DNA of 64,000 nt from Amycolatopsis sp. cg9 (GTDB taxonomy: Bacteria; Actinomycetota; Actinomycetes; Mycobacteriales; Pseudonocardiaceae), in contig NZ_CP166850.1 in assembly GCF_041346945.1 (NCBI RefSeq), positions 4,278,001 to 4,342,000 on the forward strand. The letters run 5' to 3'. Positions 8,371-16,446 of the stretch are shown here, piece after piece. The notes under the pieces are model-generated. The model was not told the origin of the DNA. It saw only the letters and a list, made by a program, of their open reading frames with translations, and searched no databases. The translations under genes and the position numbers were made by a program. Numbering within the stretch: the stretch's first letter is position 1; the number at the start of each line of letters is the position of its first letter.

Positions 8371-9255
8371 ATGGACGAGAAGCGAAGCTCGGTTTCGAGC
8401 GCCGTGAAGAACGCCGCACTCGGCTTGCACAAAGGCGCCGGGCTCTGGCGACCTGGCCTGCGCGAATGGATCGGCCCCGAACTGCGGCGCATCTGGCGCA
8501 TCACCGAGCACGACCCGGTGAGCCGGGTCCGGGCCGTCGTGGTGCTGCGCCTGAAAGCGGTGCTCGACGCCCTCGGGCGCGACGACCTGGCCTTCGTGGT
8601 CTGGACGGCTTACAACCTCGGCGTGACACCGGCGTCGGACAAGCTGGAAGACCGGCTGAAGCGCCTCGAACCCGAGGTGAAGAAGCGCACTTGCCAGCGG
8701 CGGGTCAAGGACTTCCTCGACGAGCTCGAGAACAGCCTGCTCGAAGACCAGCCGGAACTCGAAGAATGGGAGCTGCTGGAGGCCGAACGCTGGCTCGAGC
8801 ACAACACCCGCCCGACGGTCGAGCCGGCACCCCGGACCGAACCCGGCGGGGAAGTGACGAAGCTGCTGAGCATTCTTTCGAGCCCGGAAGAGTGGTTCCC
8901 CCGGCTGGTTTCCCGCAGCATCGACGTCTTCCTGACCGGGCGGCGCCACGCACCGGCCGCCGCCGACGGCGCTCCGCTGGTCGTCGATTTGGGCGAGCGC
9001 GGGATCTGGATGTGCGTGTTCACCGAGCGGGAGCTCCTCGACGAGTACCGGGCGATCACCGACAAGCGCTGGGAAAAGACCCTGACCGCGACGGGACGCC
9101 ATTTCGTCGGGCTCGCCCACGCCCGGCCCGAGCCGACCGGGGTGCTGATCGACCCGAGCGCCAGCCGGGGTGCGGGCGCCGGGACCACCCTTCCGCTGCC
9201 GCCGGTCGAAATCGCCCGGCTGGTCGGTGGACCGGACGGGGAGCGCCGTCGATGA
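8371..9255 (+). CDS. SseB-like domain protein heading a type VII-like gene cluster
   Basis: 294 residues from the ATG at 8371 (GGAGG at 8364-8368 just before it); an in-frame ATG at 8336 would add 12. The N-terminal two-thirds is helical and charged (LREWIGPELRRIWRITEHD, RRVKDFLDELENSLLEDQPE). The C-terminal ~110 residues (VVDLGERGIWMCVFTERELLD to RHFVGLAHARPEPTGVLIDPS) look like the SseB N-terminal-type domain common beside actinobacterial type VII secretion and WXG100 genes. The stop overlaps the next ATG by 4 bases, so the genes are translationally coupled. The exact role is unknown. Confidence 0.65.
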   Translation: MDEKRSSVSSAVKNAALGLHKGAGLWRPGLREWIGPELRRIWRITEHDPVSRVRAVVVLRLKAVLDALGRDDLAFVVWTAYNLGVTPASDKLEDRLKRLEPEVKKRTCQRRVKDFLDELENSLLEDQPELEEWELLEAERWLEHNTRPTVEPAPRTEPGGEVTKLLSILSSPEEWFPRLVSRSIDVFLTGRRHAPAAADGAPLVVDLGERGIWMCVFTERELLDEYRAITDKRWEKTLTATGRHFVGLAHARPEPTGVLIDPSASRGAGAGTTLPLPPVEIARLVGGPDGERRR

Positions 9256-9605
9256 GCGGGTTCGAGGTCGACCCTCCGCAGCTGCGGCTGTCCGGCGCAC
9301 GGCTCGACGAGCTGGCCGGCGAGTGCGCCGTCCACCCGGCGCTCCGGTACTCGGCCCAGCCCCGGTTCGCCGGCGATCCGCTGCTGGCCGCGGCCCTGGA
9401 GACGTTCCAGGACGCCTCCGCGACCGCGGTCAAACAGCTCGTCGAAGACCTGGCGGAGCTCGGGGCGCGCCTGAACCGGGGTGCCGGGATGTACGAAGAC
9501 CACGAAGCCGAGCGCGGGGCCGGGATCCGGAACCCGGAGGCGGCCGCGTCCGGCGCCCCGGCTGCACCGCGTCCGTCGAACGCCATCACGGCGGCGCTGA
9601 GCTGA
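9252..9605 (+). CDS. WXG100/ESX-like small helical protein
   Basis: A 117-residue protein with the layout of type VII secretion targets of the ESX-C/DUF6317 sort: MSGFEVDPPQLRLSGARLDE, then helices around DPLLAAALETFQDASATAVK and LVEDLAELGARLNRGAGMYEDHE. There is a disordered Ala/Pro tail. The family usually forms helical hairpins secreted with EsxA/B-like partners. It overlaps the SseB-like gene (ATGA) and is followed 14 bases later by another member. No ESX core ATPase or membrane channel genes are present nearby, so the partner secretion machine must be encoded elsewhere if used. Confidence 0.6.
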   Translation: MSGFEVDPPQLRLSGARLDELAGECAVHPALRYSAQPRFAGDPLLAAALETFQDASATAVKQLVEDLAELGARLNRGAGMYEDHEAERGAGIRNPEAAASGAPAAPRPSNAITAALS

Positions 9606-9619
9606 GCGACGGACCGAAC

Positions 9620-10249
9620 ATGGCAGAGCCGCCGAGCCCCTGGTCGAAGGGGACCATCAACCTGCTCCGAGGCGAGGCCGACCGGATCAGGGGACTGGCG
9701 CACGCGCTCGAAGACCTGGCCGGCGACCTCGCCGGCGTCCAGCCGCGGAACTGGGCCGGTGACGCCCGCGACTCCTTCGTGGACGCGCGGGGCCGTCAGG
9801 TCCGGCAGGTCCGCACCGCCGCGGCCGCGCACGAAATCGCCGCGCAGGAGCTGGGCCACTACGTCGACGTCCTGACCGACCTGTCCGAACGCCGGCTCTA
9901 CGAGTCGGACTCCCCGGCACTGGCCAAGCTCGAGCAGGAGCGCGTCGAAGCGGCCACGCACGCGGCCGCGATGATCGGCGAAGCGGCCGAAGAACTGCAG
10001 AAGGTCCGCGCCACGCTGCCCGACCTCACCGGTGACCTGCGGCCCGCGACGATGCCGGGTGCCGAGCCGGGCCTGGTCGTCGCGGTTCCGGCGCCGGCCG
10101 CCGTCCAGGAGCCGACGGTCCAGCCGAGGCCGCTGGTGGCCGGCCTGGACCCCCGGGCCGTCACCTTGGACCCGCGGGCCGTCGCCCTGTTCTACCAGCG
10201 GGTCCAGGACCTCAGCGACGCCATCCACGACCACCTTTCGGAGTCCTGA
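9620..10249 (+). CDS. putative type VII-secreted protein with WXG-like motif
   Basis: A 209-residue helical protein. RIRGLAHALEDLAGDLAG, then PRNWAGDARDSFVDARG with W-A-G in the WXG turn position, then a long helix around VRTAAAAHEIAAQELGHYVDV. This resembles the N-terminal helical module of putative T7SS-secreted/polymorphic-toxin proteins. The C-terminal 60 residues are Pro/Ala-rich with an imperfect internal repeat (LDPRAVTLDPRAVALF) and hold no recognisable toxin domain. It is third in the operon after the SseB-like and small ESX-like genes. Confidence 0.6.
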   Translation: MAEPPSPWSKGTINLLRGEADRIRGLAHALEDLAGDLAGVQPRNWAGDARDSFVDARGRQVRQVRTAAAAHEIAAQELGHYVDVLTDLSERRLYESDSPALAKLEQERVEAATHAAAMIGEAAEELQKVRATLPDLTGDLRPATMPGAEPGLVVAVPAPAAVQEPTVQPRPLVAGLDPRAVTLDPRAVALFYQRVQDLSDAIHDHLSES

Positions 10250-10323
10250 ACCGCCCCTGACCTGGAGCGACTCCAGCCGGAAATCGCTGCGCACGCGGGC
10301 GCGGGCGGCGTTAGGTTGGCTGC

Positions 10324-11310
10324 ATGCGCTTCGGAATCTTCGTCCCGCAGGGCTGGCGGCTCGACCTCGCCGGCATCGACCCCGCGGACCACTGGAAGAC
10401 CATGCTCGGCCTCGCGAAGCACGCGGAGGCCGGGCCCTTCGAATCGATCTGGGTCTACGACCACTTCCACACCGTGCCCGTCCCGACCGAGGAGGCCACG
10501 CACGAGGCCTGGTCGCTGATCTCGGCCTTCGCCGCCGCGACCGACACCGTGCGGCTCGGGCAGATGTGCACCTGCATGGGGTACCGCAACCCCGCCTACC
10601 TGGCGAAGGTCGCCGCCACCGCCGACACCATCGCCGGCGGCCGCGTCGAGATGGGGATCGGGGCCGGCTGGTACGAGCACGAGTGGCGGGCCTACGGCTA
10701 CGGCTTCCCGGGCGCCGGTGACCGGCTCGGGCAGCTCGACGAGGGCGTGCAGATCATGCGCGACCTCTGGACCACCGGGACGTCCACTCTGGACGGCAAG
10801 CACTACCGGACCGACGGCGCGATCCTGCGCCCGTTGCCGCCGCAAGAGGGCGGGATCCCGCTGTGGATCGCCGGTGGCGGGGAGAAGAAGACGCTCAAGA
10901 TCGCCGCGAAGTACGCGAAGTACACGAACTTCGCCGCCGACCCGGAGACGTTCACCCGCAAGTCGGAGATTCTCGCGCAGCACTGCAAGGACGTCGGCAC
11001 CGACTTCGACGCGATCGTGCGCTCGGCCAACCACAACGTCGTGCTCGGGGAGACCGAAAAGGACGTCCAGGACAAGCTGGCCTGGCTGAAGTCGCACCTC
11101 GACAAGTACGCCCCGGCCGACGCCGCCGAGCGCTGGCACGGGAACTTCGTGAACAGCCCGACGACCGGCACGCCCGAGCAGGTCACCGAGAAGCTCGCCG
11201 CGATGGGCGAACTCGGCATGTCGTACGCGATCTTCAACTTCCCCGAAGCGGCGTACGACCGGGCCGGCATCGACCTGTTCGCCGAGAAGGTCGCGCCCGC
11301 ACTGGCTTAG
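10324..11310 (+). CDS. LLM-class F420-dependent oxidoreductase
   Basis: A 328-residue luciferase-like (TIM-barrel) oxidoreductase of the type that uses coenzyme F420 in actinomycetes. Visible signatures are MRFGIFVPQGW at the N-terminus, FESIWVYDHFH, VRLGQMCTCMGYRNPAYLAK, GRVEMGIGAGWYEHEWRAYG, and GIPLWIAGGGEKKTL. These are typical of the TIGR03560-like F420 group. Substrate cannot be told. The ATG at 10324 is preceded by GGTTGGCTGC, a weak ribosome site. The gene ends in a 4-base overlap with the convergent rhodanese gene. Confidence 0.87.
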   Translation: MRFGIFVPQGWRLDLAGIDPADHWKTMLGLAKHAEAGPFESIWVYDHFHTVPVPTEEATHEAWSLISAFAAATDTVRLGQMCTCMGYRNPAYLAKVAATADTIAGGRVEMGIGAGWYEHEWRAYGYGFPGAGDRLGQLDEGVQIMRDLWTTGTSTLDGKHYRTDGAILRPLPPQEGGIPLWIAGGGEKKTLKIAAKYAKYTNFAADPETFTRKSEILAQHCKDVGTDFDAIVRSANHNVVLGETEKDVQDKLAWLKSHLDKYAPADAAERWHGNFVNSPTTGTPEQVTEKLAAMGELGMSYAIFNFPEAAYDRAGIDLFAEKVAPALA

Positions 11311-11702
11311 GGCACCGCGGGGCTGCCGCCGGTCTGCACGGGCAGGCCGGCGGCGGCCCAGGCGCGGAAGCCGCCCACGAGGTCCGTCGCGTTCGCCAGT
11401 CCCAGCCGCTGCAGGTCGGCCGCCGCGAGGCTCGACGAGTAGCCCTCGTTGCACAGCACGATCACCTTCGAGTCCGCTGTCACCGAAGGCAGCCGCCACT
11501 CGCTGTCCGGGGCCAGCCGCCACTCCAGGTGGATCCGCTCGACGATCACCGCGCCCGGGATCTCGCCTTCGGCCTGCCGGTTTTCGAACGGCCGGATGTC
11601 GACCAGCAGCGCGCCGGCCTCCTGCAGCTCGCGGGCACGCGGGGGAGAAACCCGGTCCAGGCCGGAGCGGGCCGCGGCCAGGAACGTATCGACAGCGCTC
11701 AT
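11307..11702 (-). CDS. rhodanese-like sulfurtransferase
   Basis: A 131-residue single-domain rhodanese. The active-site loop is CNEGYSS with Cys84 as the persulfide-carrying residue, preceded by the typical LVDIRPFENRQAEGEIPGA and followed by VGGFRAWAAAGLPV. Such proteins move sulfane sulfur between thiols. Its ATG overlaps the stop of the cysteine dioxygenase gene (ATGA at 11699-11702), so the two are one operon. The pairing suggests a role in disposal or trafficking of sulfur from cysteine breakdown. Confidence 0.88.
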   Translation of the reverse strand: MSAVDTFLAAARSGLDRVSPPRARELQEAGALLVDIRPFENRQAEGEIPGAVIVERIHLEWRLAPDSEWRLPSVTADSKVIVLCNEGYSSSLAAADLQRLGLANATDLVGGFRAWAAAGLPVQTGGSPAVP

Positions 11703-12244
11703 GGCCGGACGATAGCGGGCAAAGGCGGGATTTCCGCCGGGACGTCGGCCAGCGTGGCGTACTCGCGCGTCGCCACCAGGGGCGGCGAGTACGCGTGGAC
11801 GCTCGCCGCGGGCCGGTCGCCGACGCCGGTGACCTGGTGGGCGCGGCCGGCGCCGAAGCCGAGGCCCTGGCCGGCGACGTGCGTGCGGCGCCGGATCGGC
11901 CCGCCGGGGTAGCGGTACTCCTCGCCGATCTCGCCCTGCAGCACGGTGAACGAGCCGGACGCGCCGCCGTGGTCGTGCGGCTTCGTGTGCTGGCCGGGCA
12001 GCCACGACAGCAGCCACAGCTCGACGCCGTCGGTGAGGGCCAGCCGGGCCCACCACCGCCGGTCTTCGTCGAAGCGCAGGATGCTCCGCAGGTTCGCGGT
12101 CAGCTCGGTGGTGACGGTGGCGGTCAGGTCGGCCAGCTCGCGCGGGGTCCAGAGCAGCCGCGAGGGGTGCAGCAGCTCGGGTAGCAGCGGGTCGGTCAGC
12201 TGCGGGTGGATCTCGACGGGCGGGCGGACGATCGAAGTGGTCAA
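11699..12244 (-). CDS. cysteine dioxygenase (type I, cupin)
   Basis: A 181-residue non-heme iron enzyme that oxidises L-cysteine to cysteine sulfinate. The cupin motif 1 is HTKPHDHGGASGSF (His90 and His92), with the EYRY region and the later His136 (GRAHQVTG) completing the 3-His metal site. Usual length for bacterial CDO. The start is uncertain: TTG at 12244 is preferred because GAGGAG lies 8 bases upstream and conservation begins there. Longer starts up to 12304 would add a basic extension. It is translationally coupled to the rhodanese gene and may be controlled by a leader peptide upstream. Confidence 0.87.
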   Translation of the reverse strand: MTTSIVRPPVEIHPQLTDPLLPELLHPSRLLWTPRELADLTATVTTELTANLRSILRFDEDRRWWARLALTDGVELWLLSWLPGQHTKPHDHGGASGSFTVLQGEIGEEYRYPGGPIRRRTHVAGQGLGFGAGRAHQVTGVGDRPAASVHAYSPPLVATREYATLADVPAEIPPLPAIVRP

Positions 12245-12302
12245 CGCGGGTGCTCCTCGGACGCGAAAAGTGATTCGGGACACGGGGCAGCGCGGCACGC
12301 GC

Positions 12303-12324
12303 ACGCGTCGCGAAGCGGACGCGT
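12303..12324 (-). promoter_or_regulatory. hairpin between leader ORF and cysteine dioxygenase start
   Basis: ACGCGTC (12303-12309) and GACGCGT (12318-12324) form a perfect 7-bp stem with an 8-base loop. It begins 5 bases after the end of the putative leader ORF and lies about 60 bases ahead of the CDO start, so it could be part of an attenuation structure. Confidence 0.45.
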
Positions 12325-12328
12325 GGGA

Positions 12329-12442
12329 TCAGCGAAGCCGCGCCCGCGTACACCCGGCCGAAGCGACGAGGAGCAGGTCGATCGTGCGACGGCGCCAGAA
12401 CGAACCCCGGGTGACCGGGGTGGCGGGCGCGTCGGCTGACAT
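12329..12442 (-). CDS. putative sulfur-type leader peptide (37 aa) upstream of cysteine dioxygenase
   Basis: A short ORF starting at ATG 12442 encodes a 37-residue peptide whose C-terminal half is FWRRRTIDLLLVASAGCTRA. This matches the pattern of actinobacterial putative leader peptides found before sulfur-metabolism genes (basic residues, then a hydrophobic IDLLxxxSAxC with a cysteine near the end). It ends 84 bases before the dioxygenase start, on the same strand. Inference: ribosome behaviour at the cysteine codon senses cysteine supply. No good ribosome site is seen before this ATG, which weakens the call. Confidence 0.45.
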   Translation of the reverse strand: MSADAPATPVTRGSFWRRRTIDLLLVASAGCTRARLR

Positions 12443-12576
12443 GCCAGTGATCGTGCCACAACTCCGCCGCGAGCTGCTCTCCCGCGGTGCGACGTTCCAC
12501 GACGTGGACACTCTCCGACCTGCCGGATCGCCCACTCACCCGGGCGGGTGCGCACGCGCGCGCGACGGCAGACAGA

Positions 12577-13398
12577 ATGGGGCTCGTGAGCGAGCCGATC
12601 CAGCCCAGCGAACTTGACGACCTCGTGGTCCGGATGGCCGGTGTCGGCGTCCGCCGGGGGACCAACGACCTCCTCAAGGGCCTCGACTGGTCCGTGGAAC
12701 TGGACGAGCGCTGGGTGGTGCTCGGCCCCAACGGCGCGGGCAAGACCACCCTGCTGCGCCTCGCCGCGGCCGAGCTGCACCCGACGACCGGCGAGGTCGA
12801 CCTGCTCGGCGAACGCATCGGCCGGGTCAACATCTTCGACCTGCGCCCGCGCATCGGCTTCACCTCGGCGGCCATCGCCCAGCGCGTGCCCGGCGACGAG
12901 CTGGTCAAGGACGTCGTGGTCAGCGCCGGCTACGCGGTGCTCGGCCGCTGGCGTGAGGAATACGACACCCTCGACACCGCGCGCGCGGCCGAGCTGCTCG
13001 ACGCGATGGGCATCGGCAACCTGGCCGACCGCACCTTCGGGACGCTGTCCGAGGGCGAGCGCAAGCGGGCCCTGATCGCGCGCTCGCTGATGACCGACCC
13101 GGAGCTGCTGCTGCTCGACGAGCCGGCCGCGGGTCTCGACCTCGGCGGCCGCGAGGACCTGGTCGCGCGGCTCTCGGCGCTGGCCCTCGACCCGGACGCG
13201 CCGGCGCTCGTGCTGGTCACCCACCACGTCGAGGAGATCCCGCCGGGGTTCACCCACGCGCTGCTCCTCCGCGACGGCGGCGCGGTGGTCTCCGGGCTCG
13301 TCGACGACGTCATCACCAGCGAAAACCTGTCGAAGACGTTCGACCAGGACCTCGTGCTGGAGCGCTCCGGCGATCGCTTCTTCGCCCGCCGTCGCTAA
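12577..13398 (+). CDS. ABC transporter ATP-binding protein
   Basis: A 273-residue ABC ATPase. Walker A is GPNGAGKTT, the signature is LSEGERKRALIA (LSxGE variant), Walker B is LLLLDEPAAGLDL, and the switch histidine is in LVTHHVEEIPPG. No membrane partner lies beside it. The family with THHVEEIPPGF (YlmA/ModF-like) is often found as an orphan ATPase of unknown cargo. The ATG at 12577 or the GTG at 12586 may be the start; both lie after a purine-poor leader. It is divergent from the CDO operon. Confidence 0.85.
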   Translation: MGLVSEPIQPSELDDLVVRMAGVGVRRGTNDLLKGLDWSVELDERWVVLGPNGAGKTTLLRLAAAELHPTTGEVDLLGERIGRVNIFDLRPRIGFTSAAIAQRVPGDELVKDVVVSAGYAVLGRWREEYDTLDTARAAELLDAMGIGNLADRTFGTLSEGERKRALIARSLMTDPELLLLDEPAAGLDLGGREDLVARLSALALDPDAPALVLVTHHVEEIPPGFTHALLLRDGGAVVSGLVDDVITSENLSKTFDQDLVLERSGDRFFARRR

Positions 13399-13453
13399 GG
13401 TGTGGCTTACCGGCCGGTAGCCTGCTGGCAGTCCGTCAACGAGGAGGAGTGAC

Positions 13454-14233
13454 GTGGGAGAGTTCGTAACCCTCGAGGTCAAGGACGGGGTCGGCACGAT
13501 CCGGCTCGACCGGCCGCCGGTCAACGCCCTGAACGCCCAGGTCACCGCCGAGCTCGCGGAGCTGGCGAAGGAGGCCACCGAGCGCGACGACGTCCGCGCG
13601 GTGATCCTCTACGGCGGCGAGAAGACCTTCGCCGGCGGCGCGGACATCAAGGAGATGGCCACCCGCACGTACCCGGAGATCGCGAAGTTCGGCGCGACCC
13701 TCACCGGCACGCTGGCCGCCATCGCGAACATCCCGAAGCCGGTCGTCGCGGCCATCACCGGCTACGCCCTCGGCGGCGGCCTCGAGCTGGCGCTGACCGC
13801 GGACTGGCGGGTCGCCGGCGACAACGTCAAGGTCGGCCAGCCCGAGATCCAGCTCGGCGTCATCCCCGGCGCGGGCGGCACCCAGCGCCTGGCGCGCCTG
13901 ATCGGCCCGAGCAAGACCAAGGACATCGTCTACACCGGACGGTTCGTCAAGGCCGAAGAGGCGCTGCAGCTGGGGATCGTCGACCAGGTCGTCGCCCCGG
14001 ACGACGTCTACGCCGCGGCCCACAAGTGGGCGGCCCAGTTCGCGAACGGCCCCGCCGTGGCGCTGCGCGCGGCGAAGGCGGCCATCGACGGCGGCCTCGA
14101 CACCGACCTCGCGAACGGGCTCAAGCTCGAGTCGCACCTGTTCGCCGCGCTCTGGGCGACCGAAGACCAGCGGAACGGCATGAAGTCGTTCATCGAAAAC
14201 GGGCCCGGCAAGGCCACTTTCGAAGGGAAATGA
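13454..14233 (+). CDS. enoyl-CoA hydratase/isomerase family protein
   Basis: A 259-residue crotonase-fold enzyme for hydration of 2-enoyl-CoA in beta-oxidation. The oxyanion-hole loop is [10 protein letters not shown] and the conserved [17 protein letters not shown] carries one catalytic-position Glu; the second lies in the [17 protein letters not shown] motif, with Glu in PEI. GTG start at 13454 has a strong GAGGAGGAG ahead. It is followed 4 bases later by a methyltransferase gene, so they are probably cotranscribed. Substrate chain length cannot be told. Confidence 0.9.
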   Translation: MGEFVTLEVKDGVGTIRLDRPPVNALNAQVTAELAELAKEATERDDVRAVILYGGEKTFAGGADIKEMATRTYPEIAKFGATLTGTLAAIANIPKPVVAAITGYALGGGLELALTADWRVAGDNVKVGQPEIQLGVIPGAGGTQRLARLIGPSKTKDIVYTGRFVKAEEALQLGIVDQVVAPDDVYAAAHKWAAQFANGPAVALRAAKAAIDGGLDTDLANGLKLESHLFAALWATEDQRNGMKSFIENGPGKATFEGK

Positions 14234-14237
14234 CGCC

Positions 14238-15203
14238 TTGACCGACGTGAACGACCCGGCCCCGAACCCGCACGCCACCGCCGAAGAGGTCCAGGCCGCC
14301 TACGCCGACCCCAAGCTGGCGAACGTGCTGTACCACGACTGGGAAGCCGGCACCTACGACGAGAAGTGGTCGATCTCGTACGACGAGCGCTGCATCTCCT
14401 ACGCCACCGACGTGTTCAACGCCGTCGCGGGCGAGGACGGCCAGCCCTACCAGCACGCGATGGAGCTGGGCAGCGGCACGGGCTTCTTCCTGCTGAACCT
14501 CATGCAGGGCGGAGTCGCCAAGAAGGGGTCGGTCACCGACCTCTCGCCCGGCATGGTCCAGGTCGCGCTGCGCAACGCCGAGAAGCTCGGCCTCGACGTC
14601 GACGGCCGGGTCGCCGACGCCGAGCGCATCCCGTACGAGGACAACACGTTCGACCTCGTCGTCGGGCACGCGGTGCTGCACCACATCCCGGACGTCCAGG
14701 CGGCGTTCCGCGAGGTGCTGCGCGTGCTCAAGCCGGGCGGCCGGTTCGTCTTCGCGGGCGAGCCGACCAAGATCGGCGACTTCTACGCCCGCAAGCTCGG
14801 CCAGTTCACCTGGTTCCTGACGACCCGGGTGACGAAGCTGCCGGTGCTGAGCGGCTGGCGGCGCCCGCAGTCCGAACTGGACGAGTCGTCCCGCGCGGCC
14901 GCGCTCGAAGCCGTCGTCGACATCCACACCTTCGACCCGTCGGAGCTGGAGTCGTGGGCCCGCGGGGCCGGCGCCCAGGACGTCCGCGCGGTCACCGAGG
15001 AGTTCGCCGCGGCGCTCGCCGGCTGGCCGATCCGGACGTTCGAAGCCGCGGTGCCGCAGGAGAAGCTGACCGTCCGCTGGCGGCTGTTCGCCTACCGCCT
15101 GTGGCTGCGGCTGTCCGCTGTGGACAAGAAGGTGCTCGCGAAGGTCCTGCCGCGCGAGCTGTTCTACAACGTGATGATCACCGGGACCAAGCGGCCGTCC
15201 TGA
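14238..15203 (+). CDS. class I SAM-dependent methyltransferase
   Basis: A 321-residue Rossmann-fold methyltransferase. Motif I is MELGSGTGFFLLNLM, motif II/acidic SVTDLSPGMVQVALR, and the post-motif VVGHAVLHHIPDVQAAFREV, VLKPGGRFVFAGEPT are typical of UbiE/Methyltransf_11 proteins. The C-terminal ~100 residues are an extra helical domain. TTG at 14238 is taken as start (GAAGGGAAATG upstream), with GTG at 14247 as an alternative. The acceptor is unknown. It lies in a tight run with the enoyl-CoA hydratase before and the THUMP-like gene one base after. Confidence 0.85.
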   Translation: MTDVNDPAPNPHATAEEVQAAYADPKLANVLYHDWEAGTYDEKWSISYDERCISYATDVFNAVAGEDGQPYQHAMELGSGTGFFLLNLMQGGVAKKGSVTDLSPGMVQVALRNAEKLGLDVDGRVADAERIPYEDNTFDLVVGHAVLHHIPDVQAAFREVLRVLKPGGRFVFAGEPTKIGDFYARKLGQFTWFLTTRVTKLPVLSGWRRPQSELDESSRAAALEAVVDIHTFDPSELESWARGAGAQDVRAVTEEFAAALAGWPIRTFEAAVPQEKLTVRWRLFAYRLWLRLSAVDKKVLAKVLPRELFYNVMITGTKRPS

Positions 15204-15204
15204 A

Positions 15205-16365
15205 TTGGGTTATTCGTTCAGCCTCGGCGACGTCGCCTACCTGCGCTCCGGCGCGGGGACGGCGGCGCTCGCCGAGGTCTCGTCGTTGCCCCTGACCGAC
15301 CGCATCGCGGCGGTCGCCCAGGTGCGTCGCCTGGCCGGCGAGGAGCACGCGGCCGCCGTCCTGGAAACGGTGCTGCTGCGCCGGAAGGCCGTGGGCAAAC
15401 TGTCCGGATCGGACTGGCTGTTCACCTCGGACGCGCTCCAGCAGGCGAGTGCCACGCCGGTCGCGCGGCACCGGGCGGCCCGGCTGGCCGGTCTCGACGT
15501 CCACGACGTGACGTGCTCGGTCGGTGCGGACCTCGTCGAGATCGCCCGGGTGGCGCGGCGGGCGTTCGGGTCCGATGTGGACCCGGTGCGGCTGGAAATG
15601 GCGCGGCACAACGGAACCGTCGCCGGTGTCGAGTTCGGGCTGGCGCGGGCCGACGCGCTGCATCCGGTGAGCCGGTCCGGCGTCGTCGTCGCCGACCCGG
15701 CCCGCCGCGACTCCGCCGGACGGCGGGCCTGGAAGCCCGCGGACTTCGCGCCGCCGCTCGACGGGCTGGTCGACGCCTACCCGGGGCGGGCGCTGTCCGT
15801 GAAGTGCGCGCCCGGCCTCGACTTCGCGCTGACTCCGTGGGCGGACGAGGTCGAGCTGGTGTCCCTGGACGGCCAGGTGCGCGAATCCTGCCTCTGGCGC
15901 GGCCTGGGCGAAGGCGTCACCCGCCGGGCGACCGTGCTGCGCTCGGACGGGACACAGTGGACGGTCACCGACGCCGAACCGGACGAACTGCCCACGCGGG
16001 AGCCGGGGGAGTGGATCGTCGACCCCGACGGCGCGGTGGTCCGGGCCGGACTGGTCCGCCACTACGCGGCGCGGCACGGGTTGTGGCAGCTGGACGAGCG
16101 CATCGCGTACCTGACCGGCGACACCCCGCCACTGGGCGTGCGGGCGTTCCGGGTGCTGGAGCAGGGGCCCTACAGCGAGAAAGCGCTCAAAGCCGTCCTC
16201 AAGCGACACGACGTCGGCCGGCTGGAAATCCTGGTGCGCGGCCTGGACGTCGATCCGGATGCCTTGCGGCGGCGGCTGAAACCCCGTGGTGGCGCGGAAG
16301 CTTCGGTGGTGCTGACGCGGATCGGCCGGTCGCCGGTGGCGTTCCTCTGTCGCGCCGAGAGGTGA
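15205..16365 (+). CDS. THUMP-like domain class I methyltransferase-family protein
   Basis: A 386-residue protein of the actinobacterial THUMP-like/methyltransferase group. The central Rossmann part shows DVTCSVGADLVEIARVA (motif I), GSDVDPVRLEMARHN (acidic loop) and SGVVVADPARRDSAGRR, where DPARR stands at the catalytic NPPY/DPPR position used by RNA methyltransferases. The C-terminal VGRLEILVRGLDVDPDALRRRL matches the THUMP-like domain. An RNA or tRNA substrate is inferred from family. TTG start at 15205 lies 1 base after the previous stop, so it is translationally coupled. Confidence 0.82.
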   Translation: MGYSFSLGDVAYLRSGAGTAALAEVSSLPLTDRIAAVAQVRRLAGEEHAAAVLETVLLRRKAVGKLSGSDWLFTSDALQQASATPVARHRAARLAGLDVHDVTCSVGADLVEIARVARRAFGSDVDPVRLEMARHNGTVAGVEFGLARADALHPVSRSGVVVADPARRDSAGRRAWKPADFAPPLDGLVDAYPGRALSVKCAPGLDFALTPWADEVELVSLDGQVRESCLWRGLGEGVTRRATVLRSDGTQWTVTDAEPDELPTREPGEWIVDPDGAVVRAGLVRHYAARHGLWQLDERIAYLTGDTPPLGVRAFRVLEQGPYSEKALKAVLKRHDVGRLEILVRGLDVDPDALRRRLKPRGGAEASVVLTRIGRSPVAFLCRAER

Positions 16366-16446
16366 ACGGAAACTTTCGAGGGGTGGAACTCCGGGTGAAC
16401 GTGACGTAGGTTCCCCGGGTCGGCAAGTCTGCACTGGAGGGTCGCT

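Larger units (their letters stand above)
12245..12576. other. 332-base divergent region between CDO and ABC ATPase
   Basis: Holds the putative CDO leader ORF (12329-12442 on the minus strand) and its hairpin (12303-12324), described separately. The ABC-proximal part (12443-12576) has no clear gene, promoter or repeat. Confidence 0.5.
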
